IMG/VR virus record: IMGVR_UViG_3300048919_000249
Location: 1 to 42,646 of that record
DNA: 42,646 nucleotides
DNA from: a virus
Direction: 5' to 3' (one strand)
Part shown: positions 15,048 to 23,568 of the stretch, one piece after another
Layout of the letters: the number at the start of each line of letters is the position of its first letter
How positions within the stretch are numbered: position 1 is the first letter of the stretch
The notes under the pieces: model-generated
What the model was told of the DNA's origin: nothing
Seen by the model: the letters and a program-made list of their open reading frames with translations, nothing else
Databases searched by the model: none
Position numbers and translations under genes: made by a program

Positions 15048-15070
15048 ATCCCGCTGAGTGCGGGATTTTT
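15048..15070 (+). terminator. intrinsic terminator between D and E
   Basis: ATCCCGC (15048-15054), TGAGT and GCGGGAT (15060-15066) make a 7-bp stem followed by TTTT. The sequence TTTTTCGTTTCTGGAGAA just after it recurs identically before the sheath gene. Confidence 0.65.
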
Positions 15071-15088
15071 CGTTTCTGGAGAATACTC

Positions 15089-16084
15089 ATGGCCGATATC
15101 GCCATTTTTGAAGACGATGCTTTCAGCGTCCCCTCCCTGACCGCTGCGATCAACGAGCAGGAATACCTGCCGGGCCGCATCAGCAGCCTTGGCCTGTTCC
15201 GCGAGGAAGGCACCACCACCCTGACCGTGCAGATCGAGAAAGACGGTGACACCCTGGCACTGGTCCCAGCAGGGGAGCGCGGCACCTCTGGTTTGGTGGT
15301 CGGCGCAAGTAAGCGGACGCTGATCCCCTTCAATACTGTGCACCTGCCGGAACGCTTCACCATCAAGGCCGACGAGATTCAAGGTATCCGCGCCTTCGGA
15401 ACGCGCACTGAGCTTCAATCTGTACAGGATGTGGTCAACAAGCGTCTGGCAAAGGCGCGGCGGCAGTTGGACGCCACCCACGAATTCCAGCGCATGGGCG
15501 CATTGAACGGACAGGTGTTGGATGCCGATGGTAAGACGGTGCTGTTGGATATCTACAAATCCTTTGGCGTCAACCGCCAGAAAATGTCGATGGGCCTGAA
15601 CAATCCCGATACGAATGTGCGCGAGCGTGCCGGCGAAGCGTTGGACATGCAGGAAGATGCCCTCGGCAGCGTGACTAGCTCCGGCTCCCGCGCATTCTGC
15701 GGCAAAAACTTCTGGAGCAAACTGATCTCCCACAAGTCGGTCACAGACACCTATCTGAATACCATGCAAGCCGCCGCATTACGTGGTGATGCGCGAGAAA
15801 GCTTTGAATTCGGCGGGATTGTATGGGAGCGCTATCGCGGCAAAGTTGCGGGCGTTTCGTTCGTTCACGATGACAAGGCGCTGCTGGTGCCGGAAGGCGT
15901 GCCGGATCTTTACATCTCCACCTTCGCACCGGCCGACTACATGGAAACGGTCAACACCGAAGGTTTGCCTTATTACAGCAAGCTCGAACCTCTGCCATTC
16001 AACAAGGGCGTGGCCGGCGAGGCCCAGTCCAACCCGCTGCACCTGTGCACTCGTCCTCGTGCACAGGTTCTTCTGGAACTCTGA
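15089..16084 (+). CDS. major capsid protein (gpE family)
   Basis: This 331-aa protein has the lambda E pattern: an N-terminal region containing FSVPSLTAAINEQEYLPGRISSLGLF, a middle LIPFNTVHLPERFTIKADEIQGIRAFG, and a C-terminal stretch VPDLYISTFAPADYMETVNTEGLPYYSK. These motifs are typical of the HK97-fold major capsid proteins of the lambda E family. The ATG follows CTGGAGAA at seven bases. No delta-domain precursor is fused, in line with the separate scaffold-protease upstream. Confidence 0.93.
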   Translation: MADIAIFEDDAFSVPSLTAAINEQEYLPGRISSLGLFREEGTTTLTVQIEKDGDTLALVPAGERGTSGLVVGASKRTLIPFNTVHLPERFTIKADEIQGIRAFGTRTELQSVQDVVNKRLAKARRQLDATHEFQRMGALNGQVLDADGKTVLLDIYKSFGVNRQKMSMGLNNPDTNVRERAGEALDMQEDALGSVTSSGSRAFCGKNFWSKLISHKSVTDTYLNTMQAAALRGDARESFEFGGIVWERYRGKVAGVSFVHDDKALLVPEGVPDLYISTFAPADYMETVNTEGLPYYSKLEPLPFNKGVAGEAQSNPLHLCTRPRAQVLLEL

Positions 16085-16086
16085 TC

Positions 16087-16407
16087 ATGTCTTTTCGCGA
16101 GTTGCTGGAGGACATCGATGACACGGTGTTCGAAACGCTCGGCGACACGGCCCGGATCGAGGGCTACGACGAACCGGTGCTCGGCATGTTCGCGGCGCCT
16201 TGGATGCAACCCAAGATGGGCAGCCTCAAAACGGCGCTGCGTGAGCCGAAGTTCGAGATCCGCGTCCGTGATTCGCACGGACTGAAAAGGGGATTGCTGG
16301 TCAGCGTGGATCTGCCGGAGCTGGACGGTGGCGGCGACTACGACCTGCTGCAGCTGGAACCGGGCGGTGACGGACTTGTCGCCTTGATCCTGAGGAAACG
16401 GCCATGA
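16087..16407 (+). CDS. head-tail attachment protein (gpFII-like)
   Basis: A 106-aa protein, start at ATG 16087 just after the capsid stop. It is beta-rich, with GDTARIEGYDEPVLGMFAAPW and a C-terminal LEPGGDGLVALILRKR that fits the FII/Phage_attach fold joining gpW to the tail. It overlaps the next gene by four bases. Position directly after E, as in lambda (E, FI, FII), supports the call; lambda FI has no counterpart here. Confidence 0.65.
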   Translation: MSFRELLEDIDDTVFETLGDTARIEGYDEPVLGMFAAPWMQPKMGSLKTALREPKFEIRVRDSHGLKRGLLVSVDLPELDGGGDYDLLQLEPGGDGLVALILRKRP

Positions 16408-17060
16408 GCGTGGGCAGCTACTTCAAACCCTCGGCCGGCGGCGGGATGATCTCCTTGCAGACTACGGCAGCCGACCTGAAAGCCTTTCAGGATTTCGCCG
16501 CCCTGGTGCCCAAGGCCGCCGCTGCTGCACAGCGGCGAGCCATCAACAAAACCCTGCGATGGCTCGCCACGCAAATTGCCCGCGCCGTTGGCCGACAGGA
16601 GCGCATCGCGGTGGCTGCTGTGCGGCAGCGGCTGCGAGCTTACCCAGTCAGCGGTGGGGCGAACAGCGGCAAACTCTGGTTCGGTCTCAACGCCATGGAA
16701 GCCAGTCGCATCGGTCGTCCTCGGCAGAATCGGTCCGGTGTGTCGGTTGCCGGTCGACGCTTTCAGGGCGCGTTCTTCAAGAAAGTTTATGGCCACAGCG
16801 CGGACGTCTGGATCCGCACGGCCAGCAAGCATTTCGACGCCAGTGACTATCCCGACAGTGATGTCAGCGGGGCGGGCGGGGCCAGTTCGGGCTGGATCGC
16901 CGAACACGGCAGCCGCTTTCCACTGGCGAAAGCCAAGGTCTCGCTGGAGCAGGCGCGGCCACATTTCGAAAGCTGGATCCGCAAGGCCGACGAACAGTTG
17001 CTGCACGTCCTGCAGCAGGAACTCAACTTTGAGCTGCAGAAGCACCTGAGGGGGAAATGA
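16404..17060 (+). CDS. minor tail protein Z-like
   Basis: A 218-aa protein of the lambda gpZ (Minor_tail_Z) type. It contains AAAAAQRRAINKTLRWLATQIAR near residue 40, a basic region RQERIAVAAVRQRLRAYPVSGGANSGKLWFGL, and a C-terminal helix HFESWIRKADEQLLHVLQQELNFELQKHL. In lambda Z acts at the head-proximal tail end and helps position DNA. It overlaps the FII-like gene by four bases and is followed by a GTG-start gene one base later. Confidence 0.7.
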   Translation: MSVGSYFKPSAGGGMISLQTTAADLKAFQDFAALVPKAAAAAQRRAINKTLRWLATQIARAVGRQERIAVAAVRQRLRAYPVSGGANSGKLWFGLNAMEASRIGRPRQNRSGVSVAGRRFQGAFFKKVYGHSADVWIRTASKHFDASDYPDSDVSGAGGASSGWIAEHGSRFPLAKAKVSLEQARPHFESWIRKADEQLLHVLQQELNFELQKHLRGK

Positions 17061-17061
17061 C

Positions 17062-17583
17062 GTGACGGATCAAGTCGACGAGCCGTTCAGTCTTGAGCAG
17101 TTGTATTACGCCATTGAGCGGCGCATTCAGGATCACTTCCCGGGTCTGCAGGCCGTGGCCATGTGGCCGAATGACCTGGATCGCCTACCGTTGCCGGCGG
17201 TGCTGATCGAGCTGGCTGAGATGGAGCCGGGACTTGACCCGGGAACGGGCGAAACTGGTTTGGCCTGTAAGTTCGAGGCGCGGGTCATCACTGATCCTAT
17301 CCAGCCGGATCACCATCAGCAGGCGGTGTTTCTGGCCGGTCATCTTGGCGCGCTACTGCGCATGCAGAGCTGGGGTGTGGCGGTCGAACCGGCCGAGTTC
17401 GTGCAGGCCATGCCGGACTGGACCAAACCCGAGCTTGACGGCTACACCGTCTGGGTCGTGGAGTGGACGCAGCAGATCTACCTCGGTGACGCCGAATGGC
17501 CATGGCCGGATCAGCCACCAGGCACCCTGGTGCTGGACATCGAACCGGGCGATGGTCCGTTCCGTCCGGAAGACGTGTCATGA
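17062..17583 (+). CDS. putative tail completion/terminator protein
   Basis: A 173-aa protein starting at GTG 17062 with a GGGGG ribosome site. It has a helical N-terminus (FSLEQLYYAIERRIQDHFPGL), a beta core (PAVLIELAEMEPGLDPGTGETGLACKFEARVI) and an acidic C-terminus. Its place between Z and the baseplate gene V, and the helix-plus-beta layout, are those of small tail-completion proteins (gp37-like in other Pseudomonas myophages). I do not recognise it firmly, so its role in tail length termination is inferred. It overlaps the V gene by four bases. Confidence 0.5.
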   Translation: MTDQVDEPFSLEQLYYAIERRIQDHFPGLQAVAMWPNDLDRLPLPAVLIELAEMEPGLDPGTGETGLACKFEARVITDPIQPDHHQQAVFLAGHLGALLRMQSWGVAVEPAEFVQAMPDWTKPELDGYTVWVVEWTQQIYLGDAEWPWPDQPPGTLVLDIEPGDGPFRPEDVS

Positions 17584-18167
17584 GTTCGGGATATGTCGCC
17601 GCGCAGCACGACCGCATGCTCGCCGGCCTGGTCAAGGATTGCTACGTGGTCGCGGTGGATCTTGCCGCATCACCACCGGCTTGCCGGGTTTCGGACGGCG
17701 AATGGGTCAGCGGTTGGTTGCGCTGGCACAGCATCGCCGCTGGCAAAGCGCGGCACTGGCGGGCGCCGAGCATCAACGAGCAGGGCACGCTGATCAGTGC
17801 CAGCGGCGACGTGGCGCAGGGCACATTCATTCCTGGGCTGTACGGCAACGGTGGCCCACCGCCGGACAACCGCGATCATGTCGAAGTCTGGCATTTCGAG
17901 GATGGCGGTCGCTTGGTCTACGACTGGCAGGACAGCATTTACAGCATCACCTTGCCCACCGGAAAGGTCACCATCAAGGTCGGGGCAACTCAGGCCGAGG
18001 TCACCGACAACGCTGTCACGGTGAAGTCGGGAACGATCGATCTCGAAGCCACGGTGAACATCAAGGGGCCGGTCAGTATCGATGGGCCGCTGCACGTCAC
18101 AGGGAACATCACCAGCGACGGCGCGATCCTGGACACCACCGGCAACACTGCCAACCACAAACACTGA
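17580..18167 (+). CDS. baseplate spike protein V
   Basis: A 195-aa protein starting at ATG 17580. The N-terminal half is an OB-fold (ACRVSDGEWVSGWLRWHS, GTFIPGLYGNGGPPPDNRDHVEVWHFEDGG). The second half is a beta-helix of short repeats (TGKVTIKVGATQAEVTDNAVTVKSGTIDLEA) ending in TANHKH. The terminal H-x-H matches the iron-binding apex of P2/phi92-type spikes, which pierces the outer membrane. This makes the tail a contractile, P2/Mu-like one. The next gene block is separated by an intrinsic terminator. Confidence 0.85.
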   Translation: MSSGYVAAQHDRMLAGLVKDCYVVAVDLAASPPACRVSDGEWVSGWLRWHSIAAGKARHWRAPSINEQGTLISASGDVAQGTFIPGLYGNGGPPPDNRDHVEVWHFEDGGRLVYDWQDSIYSITLPTGKVTIKVGATQAEVTDNAVTVKSGTIDLEATVNIKGPVSIDGPLHVTGNITSDGAILDTTGNTANHKH

Positions 18168-18182
18168 TAATCCAATCCACCC

Positions 18183-18205
18183 AGCCCGCCTCACGCGGGC
18201 TTTTT
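18183..18205 (+). terminator. intrinsic terminator after V
   Basis: AGCCCGC (18183-18189), CTCAC and GCGGGCT (18195-18201) make a 7-bp stem and end in T5. It separates the spike gene from the next baseplate genes. Confidence 0.65.
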
Positions 18206-18221
18206 CATGCCCGGAGCAATC

Positions 18222-18455
18222 ATGGCCAAACCTCAAGACGATTCAACGAAGCAGGACTCTGCCGCTGTTATTCAGCCGATCTCGGCCGCCTCGACGCTCA
18301 CCTTTCGCGACACCCTGTACACCTCGCGCACGGTGATCCTTCCGGATGGTCGCACGCTTCCCGTGATCAAGAGCCTCGTCTCGGTCGAAGTGAGTGATGA
18401 CGTCGCGCTGAAATGCCTCAAGGCCCACCCTGAATACGAGCAGCTCAAGGAGTAG
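18222..18455 (+). CDS. 77-aa baseplate-region protein, unknown function
   Basis: Start ATG 18222 with GGAG six bases upstream. The product has a polar N-terminus and a small beta-alpha core: TLTFRDTLYTSRTVILPDGRTLPVIKSLVSVEVSDDVALKCLKAHPEYEQL. It sits between V and W, where Pseudomonas phages often carry a short conserved tail gene. No specific function is recognisable. It ends five bases before the W start, so the two are probably co-expressed. Confidence 0.6.
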   Translation: MAKPQDDSTKQDSAAVIQPISAASTLTFRDTLYTSRTVILPDGRTLPVIKSLVSVEVSDDVALKCLKAHPEYEQLKE

Positions 18456-18460
18456 ACCCG

Positions 18461-18787
18461 ATGATCGGAATGGATCGCCACACCGGGCAGCCCATCTCCG
18501 GCATCGAGCATCTACGTCAGTCGGTGGGGGACATCCTCGGCACACCGCTGCTGAGCCGTCGCGAACGGCCGGAGTACGGCAGCAAGCTTCGGCGCATGGT
18601 CGACCTCCCTATCAACGAAGGCTGGAAAAGCGCAGCGCAGGCTGAGGCCGTGCGGGCTCTCAACCAATGGGAGCCACGGCTCAAGCTTGAGCGCGTCGTG
18701 GTGGTCTCCGTCCTCGGCGGCAAAATCAATTTCAAGATCAGCGGCGAGTACCTCGGTGAACGCGGCACGTTGGAGGTGTGGGTATGA
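18461..18787 (+). CDS. baseplate protein W (gp25-like)
   Basis: A 108-aa protein with the gpW/gp25 pattern: ISGIEHLRQSVGDILGTPLLSRRERPEYGSKLRRMVDLPINE and a C-terminal beta sheet. gp25-like proteins join the tube to the baseplate wedges and nucleate the sheath, as in T4 gp25 and P2 gpW. Conserved residues ER-EYGS (about residues 34-40) are intact. It overlaps the J gene by four bases. Confidence 0.88.
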   Translation: MIGMDRHTGQPISGIEHLRQSVGDILGTPLLSRRERPEYGSKLRRMVDLPINEGWKSAAQAEAVRALNQWEPRLKLERVVVVSVLGGKINFKISGEYLGERGTLEVWV

Positions 18788-19668
18788 GTACCCTGGTGGA
18801 TCTGTCGGAGCTGCCGGCGCCGGACGTGCTGGAGCCGCTGGACTTCGAAGACACGTACAGCGAAGCGCTGGGCGTGTTCCGTGGACACATGGGTCAGAAT
18901 TGGACGGCCTCGCTCGAAAGCGACCCGGTGACCAAGTTGCTGGAGGTCGGCAGCTACATCAAGCTCGGCAATCGGGCACGAGTCAACGACGCGGCCAAGG
19001 CCCAGTTGTTGGCCTATGCCACCGGCACTGACCTGGATCATCTGGCCGCCAACGTCAACCTCAAGCGCCTGGTGATCCAGGCGGCGGATCCGTTGGCCGT
19101 GCCGCCCGTGGAGGCGGTGATGGAATCCCACGATGCGCTGCGCGAGCGGGTGCAGTTGGCCTACGAAGGACTGACGACGGCTGGGCCGCGCAACAGCTAC
19201 ATTCTCCATGCTCGAAACGCCTCGGCGCTGGTGGCCGATGCGACGGCCGAAAGTCCGAAACCGGCCTGCGTCGACGTCACGGTGCTGGGACTGGAAAGCG
19301 ATGGCACTGTTGGGGCGCAGATCTTGGCTTTGGTTGCGGCGGCCGTGAACGACGATGACGTGCGGCCGGTTGGCGACCGCGTCACTGTGCGCGGCGCCGA
19401 GATCCTGCGTTACCGGGTGGACGCCGTGCTGCACATGAAAGGCACCGGCCCGGAGAACGACGCCGCGCTGACGGAGGCGATCCGTCGACTGGAAGCCTGG
19501 ATCAATCCCCGGCGCCGACTGGGCGTCGAGGTGGCTCGGTCCGGTGTCGATGCGCAGCTGCATGTCGCTGGCGTCGGCCGGGTCGAGCTCAAGGATTGGC
19601 AGGATCTGAAACCCACAAAGGCACAGGCCGCGTACTGCACGGGTTACACCGTCGTGCTGGGAGGTTGA
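18784..19668 (+). CDS. baseplate protein J
   Basis: A 294-aa baseplate_J family protein. ATG 18784 follows GGAGGT. Diagnostic pieces are LEVGSYIKLGNRARVNDAAKAQLLAYATGTDLDHLAANVN near residue 60, LRERVQLAYEGLTTAGPRNSYILHARN near residue 120, and a C-terminal VARSGVDAQLHVAGVGRVELK. J forms baseplate wedges with W and I. Its stop is TGA at 19666-19668 and the I gene starts at once at 19669. Confidence 0.92.
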   Translation: MSTLVDLSELPAPDVLEPLDFEDTYSEALGVFRGHMGQNWTASLESDPVTKLLEVGSYIKLGNRARVNDAAKAQLLAYATGTDLDHLAANVNLKRLVIQAADPLAVPPVEAVMESHDALRERVQLAYEGLTTAGPRNSYILHARNASALVADATAESPKPACVDVTVLGLESDGTVGAQILALVAAAVNDDDVRPVGDRVTVRGAEILRYRVDAVLHMKGTGPENDAALTEAIRRLEAWINPRRRLGVEVARSGVDAQLHVAGVGRVELKDWQDLKPTKAQAAYCTGYTVVLGG

Positions 19669-20274
19669 ATGCGCAGTCTCTTACCGCTCAACAGCACTCC
19701 CTTGGAGCGGGGTATCGAAGCGACCTTCGCCGAGACCACGTTGATTCCGTTGCGCACGTTGTACAACCCCGACACCTGTCCGGTGCATCTGCTGCCGCAT
19801 CTGGCCTGGGCCTGGTCGGTCGACCGCTGGGATCCGGAATGGCCGGAACCGGTCAAGCGCGCCGCTATCAAGGCCTCGTTCTACATCCACAAGCACAAGG
19901 GCACCATCGGTGCTTTACGTCGGGTGGTCGAGCCACTGGGCTACCTGATCGAAGTGCTGGAGTGGTGGCAGACGGTGCCGGAAGGCGTGCCGGGCTCGTT
20001 CGCCCTGAAGGTCGGGGTCCTCGACACCGGCATCACCGAGGAGATGTACCTCGAACTGGAACGCCTGATCGATGACGCCAAACCCGTCAGTCGGCAACTC
20101 ACTGGCCTGGCCATCAGCCTTGAGACGCAAGGCAACTTGAACGTTGCAGCGTCCCTCTACGAAGGCGACGAAATCGACGTCTACCCGCCTGTGATGCGCG
20201 ACATCGAAATCACCGGCAGCTTCGGCGTGATCGGACGCGAACACACCATAGACACCCTGGACATCTATCAATGA
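19669..20274 (+). CDS. tail protein I
   Basis: A 201-aa P2 gpI-like protein. It carries RSLLPLNSTPLERGIEATFAETTLIPLRTLYNPDTCPVHLLPHLAWAWSVDRWDPEWP in the first 60 residues and KHKGTIGALRRVVEPLGY around residue 80, both hallmarks of the family. gpI joins the baseplate wedge to the tail-fibre attachment. It overlaps the fibre gene by four bases. Confidence 0.9.
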   Translation: MRSLLPLNSTPLERGIEATFAETTLIPLRTLYNPDTCPVHLLPHLAWAWSVDRWDPEWPEPVKRAAIKASFYIHKHKGTIGALRRVVEPLGYLIEVLEWWQTVPEGVPGSFALKVGVLDTGITEEMYLELERLIDDAKPVSRQLTGLAISLETQGNLNVAASLYEGDEIDVYPPVMRDIEITGSFGVIGREHTIDTLDIYQ

Positions 20275-21851
20275 CTGATGCGAACTCACAGTTTTTCGCC
20301 ATTCTCACCACTGTGGGAAAGGCCAAACAAGCGAACGCCGACGCGCTCGGCATTCCCTGGCTGATCACCCAAATGGGCGTCGGAGACGCCAACAACATCG
20401 ATCCGGTTATCCCCGCTGAAGGGCAGACCAAGCTGATCAACGAATGGCGACGCAAGCCTTTAAACCGGCTGTTCGTCGACCCGGTTAACCCAGCAGTGCT
20501 GATCGCCGAGCAGATTATTCCGGCCGATGAGGGCGGGCGCTGGATCCGCGAGATCGGCCTGTACGACGCGGACGGCGATCTGGTGGCCGTGGCCAATTGC
20601 GCGCCGAGCTTCAAGCCGCTGCTCTCACAGGGCTCGGGCCGCACGCAGATCGTGCGCATGAACTTCATCGTCACCAGCACTGGCAACATTCAGCTCAAGA
20701 TTGATCCGGCGGTGGTGCTGGCCACGCGTGCATTTGTTGAGGCGGCGATTCTGGAAGTGCTGCCGAAGAACAAAACCCCGGGCCAGTGGACGCGCGTCAA
20801 GACCAATGATCGTGGGATCGTGGTGGAGGGTGACAATCCGGACACGCTTGCTGGCATGGGCATCAAGGACACTTACACCAAAACGCAGATCGAGGCGATG
20901 ATTGCCCAGGCCTCGGCGTTACCCGTGGGGGCCACGGTCGCGTTTCCGGTGGACAAAGTCGCGCCCGGGTTTCTGGAGCTGGACGGCTCGGTTAAGAGCA
21001 TTACGGTTTATCCCGATCTGGCGGCGTTCCTCGGTACGGCCTTCAACAAAGGCGACGAGGGGGCCGGCAATTTCCGCTTGCCGGAGTCACGCGGTGAGTT
21101 CCTGCGCGGTTGGGATCATGGTCGCGGCGTGGATGTAGGCCGTGACATCGGCACATATCAGGCTGAAGACTTTAAGGCGCACAATCACCCACCGGGGAAC
21201 GGTCGGCCCGGCTTTCAGAGTAATGAGTTTCCGAGCATCCAGACGTACCACGGAACAACGTCGGCGGCGATGCCATCTTACTCTGGCGAATCCTTGCAGA
21301 TGGCTACGACAGGTAATCGAGGCGGCGTCGAAACGCGGCCGCGCAACCTGTCAGTCATGTGGGGTATCAAGGCCTGGAACGCGCCGATCAATCAGGGAAA
21401 TATCGACATTGCCGCGCTCGCGGCGCTGGCGACACAAGCCACGGAGGTCAAGCTAGGCACGGCCAAGATCGCCACGCAGGCGCTGACCGATGCGGGCGAT
21501 GATGACGCTACGATCGTGACGCCGAAGAAGATGCGCTGGGGATTCTCGATTCTGAAAGGCCAAAATGGCTATATCGTCTTCCCGTCATGGTTGGGCGGCG
21601 TAATCATCCAGTGGTTGACCAGCAACACGGGGCAAATTTCCCAAGGTTTTTCCGAAGATGTTACCGGGCCGTGGACGCTGGCATTTCCCAATGCGTGCTG
21701 GCATGTGATTGGCAGTACGGGCAAGTCTCTTAATGGTGATGGTTTCGCAACCTGCCGCATTGATAACTACACACTGCTCACTGTCAGCTCTAGCACCTAT
21801 GCCCACATTACCGGCTGGGTAGCTCGTAAAATATTTGCTATCGGAAACTGA
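20271..21851 (+). CDS. tail fibre protein
   Basis: A 526-aa fibre. The N-terminal 150 or so residues are the P2 H-type baseplate-binding region (SQFFAILTTVGKAKQANADALGIPW, RWIREIGLYDADGDLVAVANC). Around residues 220-300 is a phage collar domain (PVDKVAPGFLELDGS, FRLPESRGEFLRGWDHGRGVD), with an HNHPPGNG metal-type loop after it. The last 90 residues (GYIVFPSWLGGVIIQW ... HITGWVARKIFAIGN) look like a gp53-type receptor-binding tip. The tip region is less GC-rich than the core, a sign of module exchange that would change host range. Confidence 0.88.
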   Translation: MTDANSQFFAILTTVGKAKQANADALGIPWLITQMGVGDANNIDPVIPAEGQTKLINEWRRKPLNRLFVDPVNPAVLIAEQIIPADEGGRWIREIGLYDADGDLVAVANCAPSFKPLLSQGSGRTQIVRMNFIVTSTGNIQLKIDPAVVLATRAFVEAAILEVLPKNKTPGQWTRVKTNDRGIVVEGDNPDTLAGMGIKDTYTKTQIEAMIAQASALPVGATVAFPVDKVAPGFLELDGSVKSITVYPDLAAFLGTAFNKGDEGAGNFRLPESRGEFLRGWDHGRGVDVGRDIGTYQAEDFKAHNHPPGNGRPGFQSNEFPSIQTYHGTTSAAMPSYSGESLQMATTGNRGGVETRPRNLSVMWGIKAWNAPINQGNIDIAALAALATQATEVKLGTAKIATQALTDAGDDDATIVTPKKMRWGFSILKGQNGYIVFPSWLGGVIIQWLTSNTGQISQGFSEDVTGPWTLAFPNACWHVIGSTGKSLNGDGFATCRIDNYTLLTVSSSTYAHITGWVARKIFAIGN

Positions 21852-21858
21852 GGCCAAC

Positions 21859-22287
21859 ATGCAGCGCTATTACAGCAAAACCACTGGATGCACTTATTTG
21901 CATGGGCTTCATACTTCGATGCCAGCGGACGCGGTCGAAATCTCCGATGCTTTGTGCGAGTCGGTTATCAGCAATCCTCCACCCGGTAAGATCCGAGCGC
22001 ACGACGAGAAGGGTTTGCCCTATCTAATCGAAGCTCCGGCTCCGGTGGAGGATCTGGAGTCACAGGAGCGAGTTTGGCGCGACGGGGAGCTGTCAGCGGT
22101 GATGTGGTTGCGCGAGCGGCACCGAGATCAATTGGAAATCCCCGAGGAAACGACGCTTACGGCCGAGCAATTTAACGAGCTGTTGGTTTACATGCAGACC
22201 TTGCGCGACTGGCCGCAATCTGCCGACTTCCCGGTGATCGAACATCGACCCATTGCACCGGACTGGATCGCCGGGCAAAGCCAATAG
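21859..22287 (+). CDS. tail fibre assembly chaperone
   Basis: A 142-aa protein directly after the fibre gene, starting at ATG 21859. It begins MQRYYSKTTGCTYLHGLHTSMPADAVEIS, typical of tail-fibre assembly proteins. The C-terminus has the DUF4376-type pattern (AVMWLRERHRDQLEIPEETTLTAEQFNELLVYMQTLRDWPQSADFPV). Such proteins assist fibre folding and often bind the fibre tip, so this one is expected to be matched to the tip at 21.5-21.8 kb. Confidence 0.82.
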   Translation: MQRYYSKTTGCTYLHGLHTSMPADAVEISDALCESVISNPPPGKIRAHDEKGLPYLIEAPAPVEDLESQERVWRDGELSAVMWLRERHRDQLEIPEETTLTAEQFNELLVYMQTLRDWPQSADFPVIEHRPIAPDWIAGQSQ

Positions 22288-22309
22288 ACGCCCCGTACTG
22301 ACGGGGCGT
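22288..22309 (+). terminator. strong intrinsic terminator after fibre operon
   Basis: ACGCCCCGT (22288-22296), loop ACTG and ACGGGGCGT (22301-22309) make a 9-bp perfect stem followed by TTTTC and TTTT. Confidence 0.75.
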
Positions 22310-22347
22310 TTTCTTTTCCGTCACGCATAACACCAACACCCTCACAG

Positions 22348-22368
22348 CCTCGCTTATGCGGGGTTTTT
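22348..22368 (+). terminator. second hairpin before sheath gene
   Basis: CCTCGC (22348-22353), TTAT and GCGGGG (22358-22363) pair with one T-G wobble and run into T5. It is immediately followed by TTTTTCGTTTCTGGAGAA, identical to the leader of the capsid gene. Confidence 0.55.
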
Positions 22369-22389
22369 CGTTTCTGGAGAACGAACTTT

Positions 22390-23556
22390 ATGAGTTTCTT
22401 TCACGGCGTCACGACCACCTCGGTCGATACCGGCGCGCGCACCATTACGTTACCGTCGTCGTCGATCATCGGCCTGTGTGACACCTTCACTCCCGGGTTG
22501 CTCGGCGGCGGTACCGCGAAGGCCGGTGAGCTCAAACTGATTACCACCGAACGCGAGGCCATCGCCGCCTTCGGCGCGGGGGCTGCGATCACCAAGGCTT
22601 GCCAGGCGATCTACACCAAAGCCAAGGCGGTTATCATCGCCATCGGTGTGCCGAAGATGGACGACCCGGCGCTGCAAACCTCGGCGATCATCGGCGGCGT
22701 CCTGGCCTCCGGACAGCGCACTGGCCTGCAGGCGCTGCTCGATGGCAAAAGCCTGTTCAACGCCCAGCCGCGATTGCTGATCGCACCAGGTCATTCGGCC
22801 ACTCAGGCGATAGCCACAGCAATGGACGGTCTCGCGCAGAAACTGCGGGCCATCGCCATCATCGATGGGCCGTGCACCACCGACGAGGCCGCCATGGCCT
22901 ACGCCGACAACTTCGGCAGCCGCAACCTCTTCATGGTCGACCCTGGCGTGCAGTTCTGGGACACCGATACCAGCAAGACCGTTGATGCGCCGGGATCGGC
23001 ATGGACCGCCGGCTTGTTTGCCTGGACCGACGCGACCTACGGTTTCTGGGCCTCCCCGTCGAACAAGGAGTTCACCGGCCTCACCGGTACCACTCGCGCG
23101 GTCGAGTACTTGGATGGTGACGAGACCTGCCGGGCCAACCTGCTCAATAACGCGAACATCACCACGATCATTCGCGACGACGGCTACCGCCTGTGGGGTA
23201 ACCGCACCCTGTCAAGCGATCCGAAATGGGCGTTTGTCACCCGCGTGCGCACGCTGTTCATCCTCATGGACGCGGTGCAGGCCGGCCACAAGTGGGCGGT
23301 TGACCGCTCGATCACCAAGACCTACGTCAAGGACGTCACCGATGGCCTGGAAGCCTTCATGCGCGACCTGAAAAATCAGGGCGCGGTGATCAACTTCGAG
23401 GTGTTCGCCGATGAGGAACTGAACACGGCCAGCCAGATCGAGCAGGGCAAGGTGTACTGGCGAATCCGCTTCACCGACGTGCCGCCGGCCGAGAACCCAA
23501 ATTTCCTCTTCGAAGTCACCAACCAATGGATGACCGAAGTGCTCGAAGCCGCCTAA
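22390..23556 (+). CDS. contractile tail sheath protein
   Basis: A 388-aa P2 FI-type sheath protein. It starts MSFFHGVTTTSVDTGARTI and has the domain blocks TLPSSSIIGLCDTFTPGL, TEREAIAAFGAGAAITKACQAIYTKA and a C-terminal KDVTDGLEAFMRDLKNQGAVINFEVFADEELN with WRIRFTDVPPAENPNFLFEVTNQWMTEVL. These are the strongly conserved segments of myovirus sheaths. The presence of sheath and tube genes shows that the tail is contractile although the head is lambda-like. Confidence 0.95.
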   Translation: MSFFHGVTTTSVDTGARTITLPSSSIIGLCDTFTPGLLGGGTAKAGELKLITTEREAIAAFGAGAAITKACQAIYTKAKAVIIAIGVPKMDDPALQTSAIIGGVLASGQRTGLQALLDGKSLFNAQPRLLIAPGHSATQAIATAMDGLAQKLRAIAIIDGPCTTDEAAMAYADNFGSRNLFMVDPGVQFWDTDTSKTVDAPGSAWTAGLFAWTDATYGFWASPSNKEFTGLTGTTRAVEYLDGDETCRANLLNNANITTIIRDDGYRLWGNRTLSSDPKWAFVTRVRTLFILMDAVQAGHKWAVDRSITKTYVKDVTDGLEAFMRDLKNQGAVINFEVFADEELNTASQIEQGKVYWRIRFTDVPPAENPNFLFEVTNQWMTEVLEAA

Positions 23557-23568
23557 GGAGGCCACCTG

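Noticed and set aside
17234-18397. 387-codon plus-strand frame across the tail-completion and V genes
   Set aside because: Arg/Ser/His-rich, no ribosome site, and it overlaps two well-supported genes entirely.
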